Shown: positions 10,344-21,508, counted from the stretch's first letter. The stretch is DNA of 64,000 bases from Tilletia caries (GCA_032718865.1 JALUTQ010000026.1:620001-684000), one strand, 5' to 3'. The notes: generated by a model from the letters alone, not told the origin. A program made the numbers and translations.

Positions 10344-11420
10344 CTATATTCCATAACATGCTTTCTCGCCATTTGCTTTCGTCTCCGTCCACGGCAGGGC
10401 GACACCCCCAGTCACCACCCCCTGCGGAGCGTGAGGAGTGGGTTCCCAAGAAAGGTGCGCTGCTGAAGGATGATATCGCTTGTTGAAAGAGCCCTTCTTT
10501 GGGACGAGCTCGCCTAGGCGCGCCAGACCCCAAAAGGCCGTGAGCAGGCAGGCCCACACCGAGACATCAAAGGAGCTGGCCATGTCGAGATGCTGCCGTA
10601 TGGCCCATAGGTGATGAATGCGGAAAGGTGCACGGGGAGGCTTCTTGGAGGATTCTGGTGCCAAACGATCAGCGCCGCGCAGAGCGGTGGTGAGCTGCGG
10701 GTCTGTCGTGTTGAGAGAGGCGCCATGGATTGTATGCCACGCGCGCAAACCAGAAATCCAGTTTCTGATCGTTCCCCCCGCGAAGAAACCCGCCACGGAC
10801 TCGACAAAGTCTACGACGTCGCCGACAAGGGCCGGAAAGTGCGCGGAAGCAGGAAGTTGATGCCGATCGCACCAAAGCAGCCAGCGCAGAAGTCCTGTGC
10901 CGTAGGTGCTGTAGGTACTCGGGGCCCACGCAGCGGCGAGTACACGACGTCGCTGCTCCGGATCTCGTGCAGTGTGGAGTTGGGAGCCCACAGGCACCCA
11001 GTCAAGAAGGCGATGCGGAGCAGTGACAGTGTCATAGCCACCTGCGCGAGAAGGAAGCCGACGGGAGCTGCTGGCGATTGCAGATGTGGTGACGCTGAGG
11101 GTTGGGTGTTCGCTGCCGAGGCCAGCGGGAAGAGAGGAAGGCAGTGACGTAGGGCCGCGAGCAGCTTCCGATTCCTGACTTTGGAAGGCGTCGGGGTGCA
11201 CCAGACCCAAAGCCTTGGTGACCAAGTCCCAGCGATCAAAGAGCCCCACAACTGCAGCAGCTCCAGTTGATGAAGACGACGATACGGCGGCAGTGGGAAG
11301 GAGGACTTGAGACGAACTGGAGGTTGAAGTCGTCGCGCGCCCGTCTGAAGCAAACGTGGCCGAAAGGGTTGGCTGCAGAGCTGCCCAGCCCGCATCATCC
11401 AAAGAATGGCTGTACTGCGG
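10344..11420 (-). pseudogene. DIRS-like tyrosine recombinase, C-terminally truncated
   Basis: The frame shows the N-terminal core-binding part and the start of the catalytic part of a DIRS-family tyrosine recombinase: WAPSTYSTYGTGLLRWLLW, then TIRNWISGLRAWHTIHGA, then TAFWGLARLGELVPKK, where the Arg of ARLGEL fits the first catalytic Arg. The frame stops at a TAG soon after TETKANGEKACYG, so the H-x-x-R and Tyr boxes are absent. It overlaps the end of the RT/RNase H frame in another frame, the arrangement known for DIRS elements. Confidence 0.75.
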
Positions 11421-13845
11421 GGTGCAGGAGAGGACAGTGTAGTTGCGCAGATGCGCCCCGAACACCTCTGGAAGGGGCATCGGCAGGGTTGTTGGCACTG
11501 GCGACAAAGACTGGGATGACATCGATGTTGTGGTTCGCCTCCATTGCCCGGATTCGCGCAAGCACCGCCATGATCTGCGGATTGCGGCTGTGCCCTGAAC
11601 GCTCGGAGAAGAAGACGGAGGTGTTGTCCGTGAGAATCCGGACCTTGCCATCAGAGACGCCCTGGTCCACGAGGAGCTGCACCGTAACCTCAAGGGCAAT
11701 CGCCTCAAGCCAGGCAATGTCACAACCTTGAGACGCCCAACCGGGGCGTAGAGGGAGGGAGAGTTCTCGGTCTCCGATGCGCACCCCAACCCCGAAGGAC
11801 GTGGAGGCATCGCAAGATGCATCGATTTGAAACACGTCGTCGTCATGTGCGAATGAACGCCGAAGAGTAGGGCGAGCCAGGGCGGCTTCCCACCAACGCA
11901 AATCCGCAGTGACCATTTTCCAGGCCAATGACGCATGTGGGGAGCAGCATGAGACATGGAAGCCACAAATCTCCGAAGGGAGCCCAAGCGTTTGCGACCG
12001 TGCAGCACCACAAAGCTTGCGTGCTGCAGCTGACCGAAGAGCTTCTGAGCGGCGCGAAGTCCTTGACGGGAATTGGAAAGTCAGAGCTGCAAGGAGGCGA
12101 GGTATTTGAGGCGCTTGGCGTCGGCAAGACCCACGCAGCGTTCGGCGATGAACCACTGGAACCCAATGTAGATTGGGTTGGGGCAGAAATCAACGTCTTT
12201 GGAGGCCTTCCAGGGGACACCAGGCGGAGACGTGATGCTGGTGATGGCTGATAAAGAGGCCACGAGGTCGGAGTTGGCATTGGCAGTGTGGTTCCGGAGC
12301 GGAAAGGCGTAGTCTTCGACGTGCTCTTCGCCGTCAGCGGAGGCAAAGAAGGCCACACCGCCTCTGACTTGTCGACCTTGTATGGAGGAGGCGAGAGTAC
12401 CGCGGTCGAGATTGACGCGCTGCAGGTCTCCAAGAGGGACGGAGAGGAAGAGAAAGTCATCGACCCATTTAAGAATGGGTCCCAGGCCGCGCGCGCGACA
12501 TACGTCGGCAATTGCGTCAGCCACCAGACCCCACACTCCGGTGGCCGGCGAGAGACCAAAGCCGAGGAACATGTCGATGTAGAGGTCGTCGTTAAGACCA
12601 CGCACGACAGTGCCCGGCCACTACGAAGGGTGCAGGGGAACCCTGCGAAAAGCCTCCCCGACGTCACGAACTGCGCCCTGCGCAGACGTTGGAAGAAGAG
12701 AGAGTAGATGGAAGAGATGATTGCACAAGGCAAAGAAACGCGTCAGTGAGTGCCCTGTTGTGAACATTCTACCACTATACTAAAAGGTGAGACCAGTCTC
12801 GACCCAAGTGTCATGGATGATGCATATATCCAACATGCCCGTGGCTGACTCGACGAAGACGAGACGAGGAGAGGAAGAGATGCCCAGTCAATCCACGAGG
12901 ATTGACGTGAGCCAAGAAGAAGGGGAGCATCGCAGAGCGAAGTCCTGAGCCGAAGCTTGAGGGAACCAAGGCGTGAAGCTCGAGGCCCTGAATGAACCCA
13001 AAGGAGGGATGAGAGGAAGAAAGAAGGATGATACTCACAGTGCGCACAACGTCACGAGCAGCACCCCAAGCAGTGGGCCAGTTGTCGCTGCACAGATGAG
13101 AGTTGATGCTTTCCCCAGCCCGAGGCCGAGAAAAGTCTTGTATGATGCGCCAGTCCGAGTCACCCTTTGGTACGAGACCAAGAGGGCTGGACTGGAAAGG
13201 GCCAATGAGCGCTTGAAGCTCAGAGGCAGAGAAGGGGCCCCGATAACGACCGGCGCCCAGCTCGCGCGCAATCGCGTCTTGAATGACAGCCGGTTGCGCC
13301 AGTGCGCTGCTATGGTTGGCTTGCAGTCGGGAATGATGAAGAGACGGGATACCGATGTTGAAACCGGACGAGAGGCCAGAAACCAGAGAGGGAAACCGAG
13401 ACAGAAGGCCGAAGCGTCGTAGCTCGTCATTGAAGATTGTCGACGCGAGCACGGTGCCTGCAAGAGAAGGAGAATAGAGACATGGAGAAGCAGAGAAAAA
13501 AGGTAAAGGATGTGAAGAAGGTGAAGTGAGGACAGAAGAAGAATAGATGGAAGAGGGGTGATGGAGGGAAGAAGGAGAGGAGTCGAAATAAGAAAAGGAT
13601 GAAATGAGACTTGAGGTAGAAGAAGAAGAAGGAACTGCGCCAAGAGCGAGAGAAGACCGAGCATCATGCCGAGCACGATGAGGCACCGTGACCGCCGGTG
13701 CCACAGTTTGCACACCTGTGCATGCCGCCGGTCCGACAGCTGATTCCGCAACCCTTGAACTGAAAGTCGATACATATGGGCTTGAGGGATTCTGCGAAGA
13801 CTGGACGTCCCGTAGGCCCGCGGACGACGTGTTGGGTCTTGCCAT
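11395..13845 (-). pseudogene. DIRS-like reverse transcriptase-RNase H, degenerate
   Basis: The RT begins near 13250 with SSPLGLVPKGDSDWRIIQDF. A GTGAGT donor near 13040 starts an intron-like gap to about 12690, after which the frame reads VGEAFRRVPLHPS, an in-frame TAG near 12617, then WPGTVVRGLNDDLYIDMF and the catalytic box ILKWVDDFLFL. The RNase H domain follows (QIDASCDASTSFGVGVRIGD, then the Glu of AWLEAIALEV, then RILTDNTSVFFS and ASANNPADAPSRG). The TAG and the need to change frame between blocks show the copy is dead. DIRS RT/RH of this type is known from many basidiomycetes. Confidence 0.75.
12690..13040 (-). other. Long intron-like gap in the DIRS RT
   Basis: The donor GTGAGT follows the words AARDVVRTV and the acceptor CTGCGCAG precedes the next RT block. 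At about 350 bp it is several times longer than typical introns here. It contains a tRNA A-box-like string (TAGTATAGTGGTAGAATG, minus strand) without a matching B box. Confidence 0.4.
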
Positions 13846-14015
13846 CGACCCGCTCCTTGGCGGCGCAGGTGCGGAATGGATGACCCGGGCTGCTGGAAAA
13901 ACAGACGAAGCACCGAAACGTAGAGCCGGTTCGAGCTACCTTGGCGAGAGGCGGAGCGGTAGAATCGTCGGGAAAGGAGCGTTTTGAAACTCCCAAGACG
14001 CGACGAGTGGCTTGT

Positions 14016-14711
14016 AAGGATCTTCCCGGAGTGGATCCCCGGAGCCCGGACTCCGGGGCGGCACTCCGCTCAGCTCCGTCTGAGATGTGGCCAGCTCCGC
14101 GCTCCGCAAAATTTCTGGTGATCAGCTGGCGAGCACTCCGTGCTCCGTCGAAGTCGCGGTTGCGCACAAGAAACTAACTCCGTGCTCCGTATATTTTTCA
14201 CAGGCGGACTCCGTGCTCCGCAAAATAGCTCCGCGGACTCCGGGGTACTCCGGAGTGTCATGAAATGAGTCCAACATGGGCTCAGGAGAAGGTCAAATCT
14301 CATCGAAGCAGTTCAATCGCAGCTTTAGAAGTTTATATCATTTCTTTCTAAGGGTTTACTGCACCAAAACAGCTGAAATACACAGTATTTCGACCTGATA
14401 CGGCCGAGAAATCCCTCAAAAGCCGGTCACGTGACTCAGTTTTGGCCATCACGTGACCCACTTTGCCATCCCCGGAGTCTGACGGACTCCGGGGTCTGCT
14501 CCGTACTCCGGGGCTTTTTTTGACAATGCAAGCAAACTCACTCCGTGCTCCGGGGAGTTGTAGCCATACCTTCGCTGAGTAGCTCCGCAAATCTAAAGCT
14601 AGTAAAAAATGCTCAAATCTCGCTCCGTGCTCCGTACCCGTGCAGAACGTCTCCCGGAGTCCGCGGAGCTCCGGGAAATGCTACTCCGGGGCCTACTCCG
14701 GGAAGATATTT
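14016..14711. mobile_element. Mutator-type (MULE) MITE, complete (696 bp)
   Basis: Terminal inverted repeats of about 28 bp (left AAGGATCTTCCCGGAGT, right end reverse-complementing to AAATATCTTCCCGGAGT). A perfect 10-bp TSD, AGTGGCTTGT, at 14006-14015 and 14712-14721; 9-11 bp TSDs with longer TIRs are typical of Mutator-like elements. Non-coding. The body is filled with CTCCGTGCTCCG, ACTCCGG and CCCCGGAG motifs. Inserted in the DIRS gag frame. Confidence 0.85.
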
Positions 14712-15080
14712 AGTGGCTTGTGCCTCGATGAGCCGAAGGCGAATAGCGTCGTAGTGCTGAGGATTTGGCTTTCCCAGATTGAAATGCTTGCCGTCCGGAT
14801 TGAGATGACCGCTGAGAACCCACTGCCGGCGCTGATGCTGGTGCCACATGCGAATGGCCGTGCTGTGCTCCTCGAAGTCGGGATGATTTGTGAGCGTGTG
14901 GTTGAGCCGAATCAGCGACTGAACAATGTGTCGGACACAGCTTCGGCTTGCATGATGCGAACATAGTGTCCGATGGCCGTAATCCAGGCCGTCATAGGAA
15001 GGTCTCGATCCGCTCGGAAGCCGGTCGTGGACTCCTTGATCTTGAAACTGCCGTCCGTTCCCAGCTCGAAGGTGGTATCG

Positions 15081-15673
15081 TGTAATAGTTATACGGCAGA
15101 GAGTCAGACAAGTTAGCAGTAATCGAAGTAAATAGCAATCTTATCTTATCTCAGATAGACACAACGGTTCACACGGTAGACTTAACTCTGCAATGTTCTG
15201 TGAATTGCCAAGTTGGTGTCTGTGATGTGAGTGAGGTGTCTGTTGGTCGAAAGGGGGGGGGGGAAGAATGGGCAAGAGCCTGTCTCCTTTTATACCTTTT
15301 CGACCTGGGCCTGGAAGCTCGCTGAGCGCTCCCAGGGCCTGAGTCATAGTCTAGTTATGAACGGCTCATTCGCACGACTCATGGTAAGCTACTCAGGCAA
15401 GACACTGACACTCTCGACATCATCCAGAAGTTCCAACAACAGGAGAATGACTAAGTACATGAGGTTGAAGGAGACTAACATTGGATGGGGTGAGAATGGA
15501 AAAAATGGAGTATGAATGATTCAATGAGTCGCCATTGCGTAACAATGACACGCAAGACTTTGGTCATAAATGATTCAGAGTCAGACCTGTCAGAGTCATA
15601 CTCTGATAGGAATTGAGTTCAGAGTCAGGGGACGGTGCTATCAAGTCAGAGCTCAGAGGCCAGAATCCTTACA
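15081..15673. mobile_element. Solo LTR (593 bp)
   Basis: Begins TGTAATAGTTATAC and ends ATCCTTACA, giving the short TGTAA...TTACA inverted ends of LTR retrotransposons. A perfect 5-bp TSD, TATCG, lies at 15076-15080 and 15674-15678. No internal coding sequence, so it is a solo LTR left after recombination. TTTTATACC near 15288 may be the TATA box of its promoter. It interrupts the DIRS gag frame. Confidence 0.85.
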
Positions 15674-16157
15674 TATCGCCGCTCAACTTGGACTTGGTGG
15701 CGACAGCCATGCCGTCTGCAGTCAGATGCCACAAATCGATATACTCGTTGGCGCGAATACGATCCCGAATCTTCTGCGAGGGCGTAGCAACAAGCAGATC
15801 CAGGGAATTACCGAGCGAGTCGTCCTGAACAACCTTCTTTGTTTTGTCCTTGGGCTCCGAAACAGGGTCGTTCGCCTTCGCCAGATCGATGAGATGTTTG
15901 GCAGCAGCAAGGTGGGCCTCCTGCTCCTGCAAGGCCTCGGCATGACGTGCCTCGGCAGCAGCAACCGCAGCGCGCTCCCGTTCGAGACGTTCCGCTTCTT
16001 CCTCGGCTTCCTGCGCAGACTGCGCCTGCGCAGCCTGTTGGTCGGCATCGAATTGGGCTCGAATGGCTTCTTCGGCAGCCAGACGATGCTCTTCGCCAAG
16101 GCGTTCGAGACAACGCAACGAGGCAGCGAGAGCGGGAGGATTTTGTGAGGAAGACAT

Positions 16158-16507
16158 GCTGGATTTTGGAAGGTTTGATAATGATGCGCAAACAAAGGAG
16201 AAGTAAGTTTTGAGAAAGAGGAAAGATTCAGGAAAGTGAGCAGAGAGGAGATGGAGAGCGAACGAGAAACACGGAGAGACGAGGGGGCCGAGGAAGGAAG
16301 TCGAGGAGCGAGCCTCGACTCTTTATAGATGAAGCTCATTGCGTGGGACAATGACCGGGGCTGAAGATGATGGACTGATGGCCTGATGGTACCGGGGCTG
16401 AAGCTGTGGGACAAAGGATGGGAGAAGGAAGACGGCCCCCTTTGTTTCTCGATCGATCTCCTCCTCTCTGAGCTCCAAAGGCCAGGTGGGGTCTGCGGCC
16501 ACACGAC
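16158..16507 (-). other. Putative DIRS 5' leader
   Basis: Sequence upstream of the gag ATG, with pyrimidine tracts on the minus strand. It ends at the MITE-B insertion. The DIRS terminal repeat could not be recognised, so the element boundary on this side is unknown. Confidence 0.3.
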
Positions 16508-16941
16508 CAGGGCTCGGCTCCGACTATAGTCGCACGTTTTTTTGGCATAGTCATAGTCGTAGTCGTAGGCGTTTTTTGAAAATCCGAAATAGTCATAGTC
16601 GTAAGTCTGACTATAGTGGCATAGTCGACGATAGTCGGAGGCTTTTGCGCAGCCAAAATTTGCACTACAGTGTGACTATAGCCAAAATTGTAACGTCTGT
16701 GCGCCACTATAGTCGGACTTTGGGACAATAATTTTCGCATTATAGTTGCACGTCAAATTTCAGACTATAAATAATTATAGTGTAGGTCGCTTTTAATTGT
16801 CTAAAATCGGATATAGTCAGGCTATGGTTCGACTATCCAACAATAATAGTCGCACTTAGCACTATGACTGGCTATAGTGTTTTATGGGTAATAACTAATA
16901 GATGTCATAGTCTGACTATATCGGTGGCGGTCGGGCCTGCG

Positions 16942-17551
16942 CAGTGCTTTTCATGGGTCATATGACCCTGTTTTTGGGGCTTGGTCATATGACATGACTC
17001 TTATTGTGTGCGCACCTCAGAGGCTGGTCATATGACATGACCTGAATTGGAGTCATATGACTCTTATTTAAGTCATGTTATGGTCATATTCCTCAATGTC
17101 ACAAAATGCCTTCCGAGGTTGGACAGTGGACTCTGGCGTTTAATGGTTGCGACAACACACGAACATGATGTTACATACTGTTATGCCACATGAGACAGTG
17201 CGGAAGTCAAAGACGGTCAACTCTGTGCTAGAAATATCGGTTACAGAAGCTCTAGCTCGGATTGAGTTCAGAGAGTAGGTCTTATTTGGGTCATAATTAG
17301 GTCATAAGTAAGAGTCATAATATTACAAAAGAGTCTTATTATTACTAAATTGTGTGTTTGCAGGATTTCTGGTCATATTTCTGGTCATAATGTCATATAT
17401 GACCAAAATTTCCAAAGTCTGGTCATATGATATGACCTCCAGGGCTACTCTCAATTTACAAATATGACTTATGACTTTATGACTCTTAAAATGGTCATAT
17501 GACCTATATGACTCTTACGGGTCATAACTCATATTATCCTGCAAAGCACTG
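16942..17551. mobile_element. hAT-type MITE, family C, complete (610 bp)
   Basis: Ends CAGTGCTTT and AAAGCACTG; perfect 8-bp TSD GGCCTGCG at 16934-16941 and 17552-17559, inside MITE-B. The body is built from degenerate GGTCATATGACC palindromes and GAGTCATA half-sites. Non-coding. Confidence 0.9.
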
Positions 17552-18599
17552 GGCCTGCGGCTATAGTCGCAACTCCAAGCTATAGTCAGACCATAACATA
17601 CTATAGTCGGACTATAGCCGAATTGTTTGCTGCGACTACAGCCTTGACGTCCAGCTATTGTCCGACTATAGTCGCAAAATCAATTTTAGACCGGATTTTT
17701 AGAGCCTGTACAGCTGCCACATTTTGTGACGCATGATTGTGTCCGCAGAGCGTCACGAGATCAGATTTTGAAACTGTGATTCTGAAACCGTGACCACCGA
17801 TTGAACCCCAACCTCTTCAGACCCTGTCCCGTACAGCGGCCCACCACTGCGACTGCGGTCAGCCTCCTCACTCCTACCTTCGTCACTCCTCCTCCCTTCC
17901 GTGATTTCTCTCTTCCACTTCTCCTTTTCCGACAGATATCGACGGACGACGACGTCAACTTCGCCCTTGCTCCTTGTCGGCCGTTGCCCATCGCCGAACT
18001 CTGCTCTGCCTCTGCCGCCCACCGCAGCTGGCCCCGGCTCCCGCTCACCATCACGCACCTTCTCCTATCCCACTTGCTGCCGCCCGCCGCCTACTCTTCG
18101 CGCATCCGGTCCGGCACCCACCAACGCCAGCTCGCGCCATCCGCGTCGGCCAGCGCCACTCTTCTCCGTCTGCGGTCTGCGCCTCAGCCCTCAACGTCTG
18201 GCCCTCCGTCCTCGCTCCCGGCTCCCCCTGGCACCAGTCACCAACTCCGCTTCTTCCGCCGGCTCCCTCCTCGACACCGGTCTCTCGCCAGTCTCCCCTG
18301 ACCACTCCTGCCAGCAAACTCTACTCTCCCTCTCCCTCTTGCGCCCTTCGCTCACCCGAACAACACCTCCACCCCGTCCCAGACCTCGAGGCCCACACGA
18401 ACGGCACCCAGCTCCTCCCTCCGTGGCCCGTGCTCTTCGTTGATTGGTGAGTATGAGCCTGTCCCCACTCCCCACTACCAGACTCCGCCACTGTCTCTCG
18501 CGGAATCGTTACTGATGCTGAGACTCTCCCTGTCTCTTTCTCCAGTCGCCGTCTTGCCTGCCGTGCTGCTGATCAGCAGCCTGACCCAACCTGATCCAG

Positions 18600-18975
18600 T
18601 CTCATTTCGCTCGCGACTCGACGACTTCATCTCGCACGCGGATGGACGACCTCATCTCGGACCTGGATCTTCAACAGCCCGACGAGTGACGATCTCATCT
18701 CGGCACCTCTTCTCCCTCGTGGCTCGACGATCTCATTTCGGCACCCCTTCTCGCTCGTGGCTCGACAGCCTCATGACAGTCTCATCTCAAGACCTCATCT
18801 CGCTCGCGTCTCGCTCGTGTCTCGACGATATCATCTCGTATGTAGACCTCATCATGAACCTCATCTCATCTCAGATAAGGACCTTATCTCATCTCATCTC
18901 AGATAACAACCTCGTCTCATCTCAGACAACAACTTCGTCTCATCTCATCTCAGCCTTGCATCTCATCTCAGCCAG
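18600..18975 (+). repeat. Degenerate CTCATCTCA/GACGATCTCATCTCG repeat
   Basis: Within the Harbinger 5' region the words CTCATCTC and CGACGA(T/C)CTCATCTCG recur many times. It may be untranslated leader or promoter sequence. Confidence 0.5.
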
Positions 18976-19078
18976 ACCGTTCTTGGTGAGTAGTCTGCTC
19001 TTCTTTCTATTCTTCCTTCTTGGTATACTGGTCTTATTTCACCCCTTCTTCTCTGATACTTTCGATGACCTATAGACA

Positions 19079-20388
19079 ATGCCGCCTCATCCCAAACGAC
19101 GCTCAGCCAGGCACAAGGCTGTCGTCCTTGTGGGAGTGGCTGCTTGTTTACGCGCGGGAAGGTTTATCGTTAAAGAGTCGGGTCACGCGCGAAGGACTTT
19201 AGGACAGAAAAAAGTGGCGCGATGGCTTTCTGCGCGGGGGACCTCGGGCCGAGAAATGCTGGGAATGGGCAGCAGCACATTCAGCGAGCTGGAGAAGGAT
19301 CTCATCGGCCCGGGGTCCCTTGCAGGCGGGGAATACATCACTGCCACGGAACGACTGGCCATTTTTCTCTACATGTGTCGGTTTGCCGTCACATGCCGGC
19401 AGGCTGCGGATGTTTTCGGACACAGTGCTACCTCGATCGGAACGTGAGTCAGCTGGCCCCTCTCCATCATCAGCGCCTGTTGCACAATTCGAATGACTCT
19501 TTTTAAATCCTTCCAGCGCGTTCAAAGCTGTCCTTCGTGCGCTTCTGTCTCCCCGCGTCTGTTCGAAATATGTTCGACTTCCCTCTCGTCACAGCCCTGT
19601 CCCAGACCGCATCACCGGTGACCCAGGCCTGTTTCCGTGTTTCAAGGACGTGATTGGAGCCATAGACGGATCGCACGTCCCTGCCCACGCGCCGCTCAAG
19701 ATACGAGATCGTTTTTGGAATCGAAAAGGACGTACATCGTTCAACGTCCTTTCCGCGTGCGACTTTGACATGTGCTTCATTTACATTCTTAGTGGCTGGG
19801 AGGGAAGAGCGTCGGACAGTCCGCTATGGCAAAAGGCACAGGACGCGGGACTCAAACTGGGGGACAAAAAACTCCTCGGTGATGCAGGATTCGGTTTCAG
19901 TTCCAACCTGCTCATCCCGTACAGAGGTGTGCGCTACCATCTCAAAGAGTATTCGGTCGGAACTCGACGGTGAGCCCTCCCCCTTCCCAGTCGCTGTCTC
20001 CGTATCATCACCCGCTGATCACACGTAAACATTTGGCAGACCACGCAATGAAAAAGAATTGTATAATCGTCGTCATGCGGGTGCCCGCAATGTGATTGAG
20101 CGGGTCTTTGGAGTGTTACAGGCTCGTTTCAAAATCCTCACAACTGGCTGCCATTTCGCCCTGCAGACTCAAGCAGATCTCTTCCCTGCCCTTGCCGTCG
20201 TACACAACCTCATCCGTCAGCTCGACCCCGACAACGACATTGAAGGTCAGCTCCTCGACAACACCGACCAGCGCAGTGCCGCCGGAGAGGAGCAGCCTCA
20301 AACGACACGGAAGGTCGAGGCTCGCGACGCGGCGGCACATCGCGACCGCATCGCGAAGCAGATGTGGACAAAGTACCGACGCCAGTAG
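19079..20388 (+). CDS. Harbinger DDE transposase (388 aa)
   Basis: Three exons, 19079-19443, 19517-19969 and 20040-20388, joined by GTGAGT/GTGAGC donors and CAG acceptors; phases agree throughout. The predicted protein is a DDE_Tnp_4-type (PIF/Harbinger) transposase with its triad visible: Asp172 in IGAIDGSHVPAH, Asp244 in LLGDAGFGF and Glu293 in RNVIERVFGVLQARF. An N-terminal helix-turn-helix-like part (LAIFLYMCRFAVTCRQAADVFGHSATSIG) is as expected. The frame is intact, so the enzyme could be functional even though its own element has lost one end. It would act in the nucleus with a Myb-like partner. Confidence 0.88.
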
Positions 20389-20524
20389 CATCTTCCTTCC
20401 TAAACCCTCATCCTCATCTCAAATCGAAACATGAATTGAACGAGAGAAGTATTTGAATTGAGATAAATGTCATAAGGAAAGAAAAGCAATGGCACATGAG
20501 GACTGCGGACTGGAAGCAAGTCCG

Positions 20525-21281
20525 TCAGGGAGAGGTTTTCAAGAGCTTGCGCAGGAAGCTGCGGCGCAGCTCCGGACGCTCGGAAAACGACTGGTAGACG
20601 GAGGCCAAACGCGGCTTGTCCGCCAATGCGAGCCCGATCATAGCCAAGCTCTCCTCATCGAAGCTCTCGCTGTCACGCTCGAGCAGCTCCGCAAGCGCAT
20701 CGCCGACGCCCTCGTCTTGGTTTCCCATGCCTTTGAGGGCGGAGGCAATGTCGGCCATCGCGCCGACGGCCGAGGGGCGCTTGCGCTTGCGGGAGGGGGA
20801 GACAAGGTCCTGAATAGATGAAAGTAAATCACAGTCAATACACATGCCTATATATTCATACTTCAACACAAAGGCACCCAGCGGGAAAAAGAACCCCACA
20901 GCACACTCACAGCATCGTCATCGTCACTATCTTTCTCAGACCCATCTTCTCCATCCTCTTCCTCATCCTCATCTCCACTACCCGCTTCCGCACCACCATC
21001 GCCCGCAAACTCGCTGGTCGCAGTCGACTTTGCGCTCAGCGCGTCGATGCGCGGATAGTTCGGAAACGTTTTGTTCTTCCATTTCTTGAATTTAGGCGTT
21101 CGTTGCCACACCGCATGAAATGAAAGATGTTTTTGTCAGCCCTCTCACGCCCAGGGATCATTCTCTCACGTCTGAAGCACGAGAAGCAGGGGAAAGGAGA
21201 GGGACGGAAGGAGAGATTACTAACCTTGATAAGCTCGTCCCAGACATCATCCTGCGCAGTGAGGAAGTGAACTTCCCAGTT
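20525..21281 (-). pseudogene. Myb/SANT-like Harbinger partner protein, 5'-truncated
   Basis: Reading leftward from the MITE junction: VHFLTAQDDVWDELIK, then TPKFKKWKNKTFPNYPRID, which is the C-terminal half of a Myb/SANT-like (Myb_DNA-bind_3) domain. An acidic linker (DEDEEEDGEDGSEKDSDDDD) follows, then after an intron (20911/20809) a C-terminal helical part ending at a TGA at 20525. The N-terminal half of the domain is missing and an AG acceptor between ELIK and TPKF is not obvious. Such proteins help Harbinger transposases enter the nucleus and bind ends (known from plant and animal systems). Confidence 0.7.
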
Positions 21282-21508
21282 GGCGACTATTGTCGTACAT
21301 TTTCTGGAGCACAGTCATAGTCATAGTCGTAAGTGCGACTATCAGCGACTATGAGCGACTAATGGCTATAGTCGCTCATAGTCGTATGAGGCTATAGCCG
21401 TAATAGTCGTAAAAACCCATAGTCGTGCCGAGCCCTGCACACGACGATGGTGTTGTTAGGTGTCGCTCACCACGTGTCTACGCAATACAAAAAGCACTGG
21501 AAAAAAAC

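Larger units (their letters stand above)
13664..16157 (-). pseudogene. DIRS-like gag ORF with two nested insertions and a frameshift
   Basis: Starts at an ATG at 16157 with an Ala/Glu-rich coiled coil, then RDRIRANEYIDLWHLTADG. It is interrupted by a solo LTR (15081-15673) and a MULE-type MITE (14016-14711); removing each with one copy of its TSD rejoins the frame exactly. Between them one frameshift lies near 14917. The C-terminus carries two Cys/His clusters, CFVCFSSSPGHPFRTC and a later CANCGTGGHGASSC, resembling nucleic-acid-binding knuckles. Stop at 13664. It is upstream of the RT, as gag is in DIRS elements; the gag assignment is by position and zinc knuckles. Confidence 0.7.
17702..21281 (+). 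mobile_element. PIF/Harbinger transposon, right end deleted
   Basis: The left end reads GAGCCTGTACAGCTGCC just after TTA (17699-17701), a TWA-type Harbinger target site, with GTGACGC motifs just inside. It carries a DDE transposase gene (plus) and the 3' part of a Myb/SANT-like gene (minus). The expected right TIR is missing: at about 21282 the sequence changes abruptly to MITE-B, resuming about 8 bp beyond the insertion point. A deletion therefore removed the right TIR and the 5' exons of the Myb gene. The complete MITE at 27818-28159 has nearly the same TIR. Confidence 0.8.
16508..21437. mobile_element. hAT-type MITE, family B, second copy, split by two nested insertions
   Basis: An inverted relative of the copy at 8117-8841, present as 16508-16941, 17560-17701 and about 21282-21437. 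The outer ends are CAGGGCTCGGC and GCCGAGCCCTG, and an 8-bp TSD, CACACGAC, flanks the whole composite at 16500-16507 and 21438-21445. This shows the widely separated pieces were one insertion. Inside it lie a second hAT MITE (16942-17551) and a truncated Harbinger element (17702 to about 21281). Confidence 0.88.

Noticed and set aside
17801..18450. Pro/Ser-rich frames upstream of the first Harbinger transposase
   Set aside because: Several overlapping frames are all open because of CT-rich sequence; no start, splice or family evidence for a gene.
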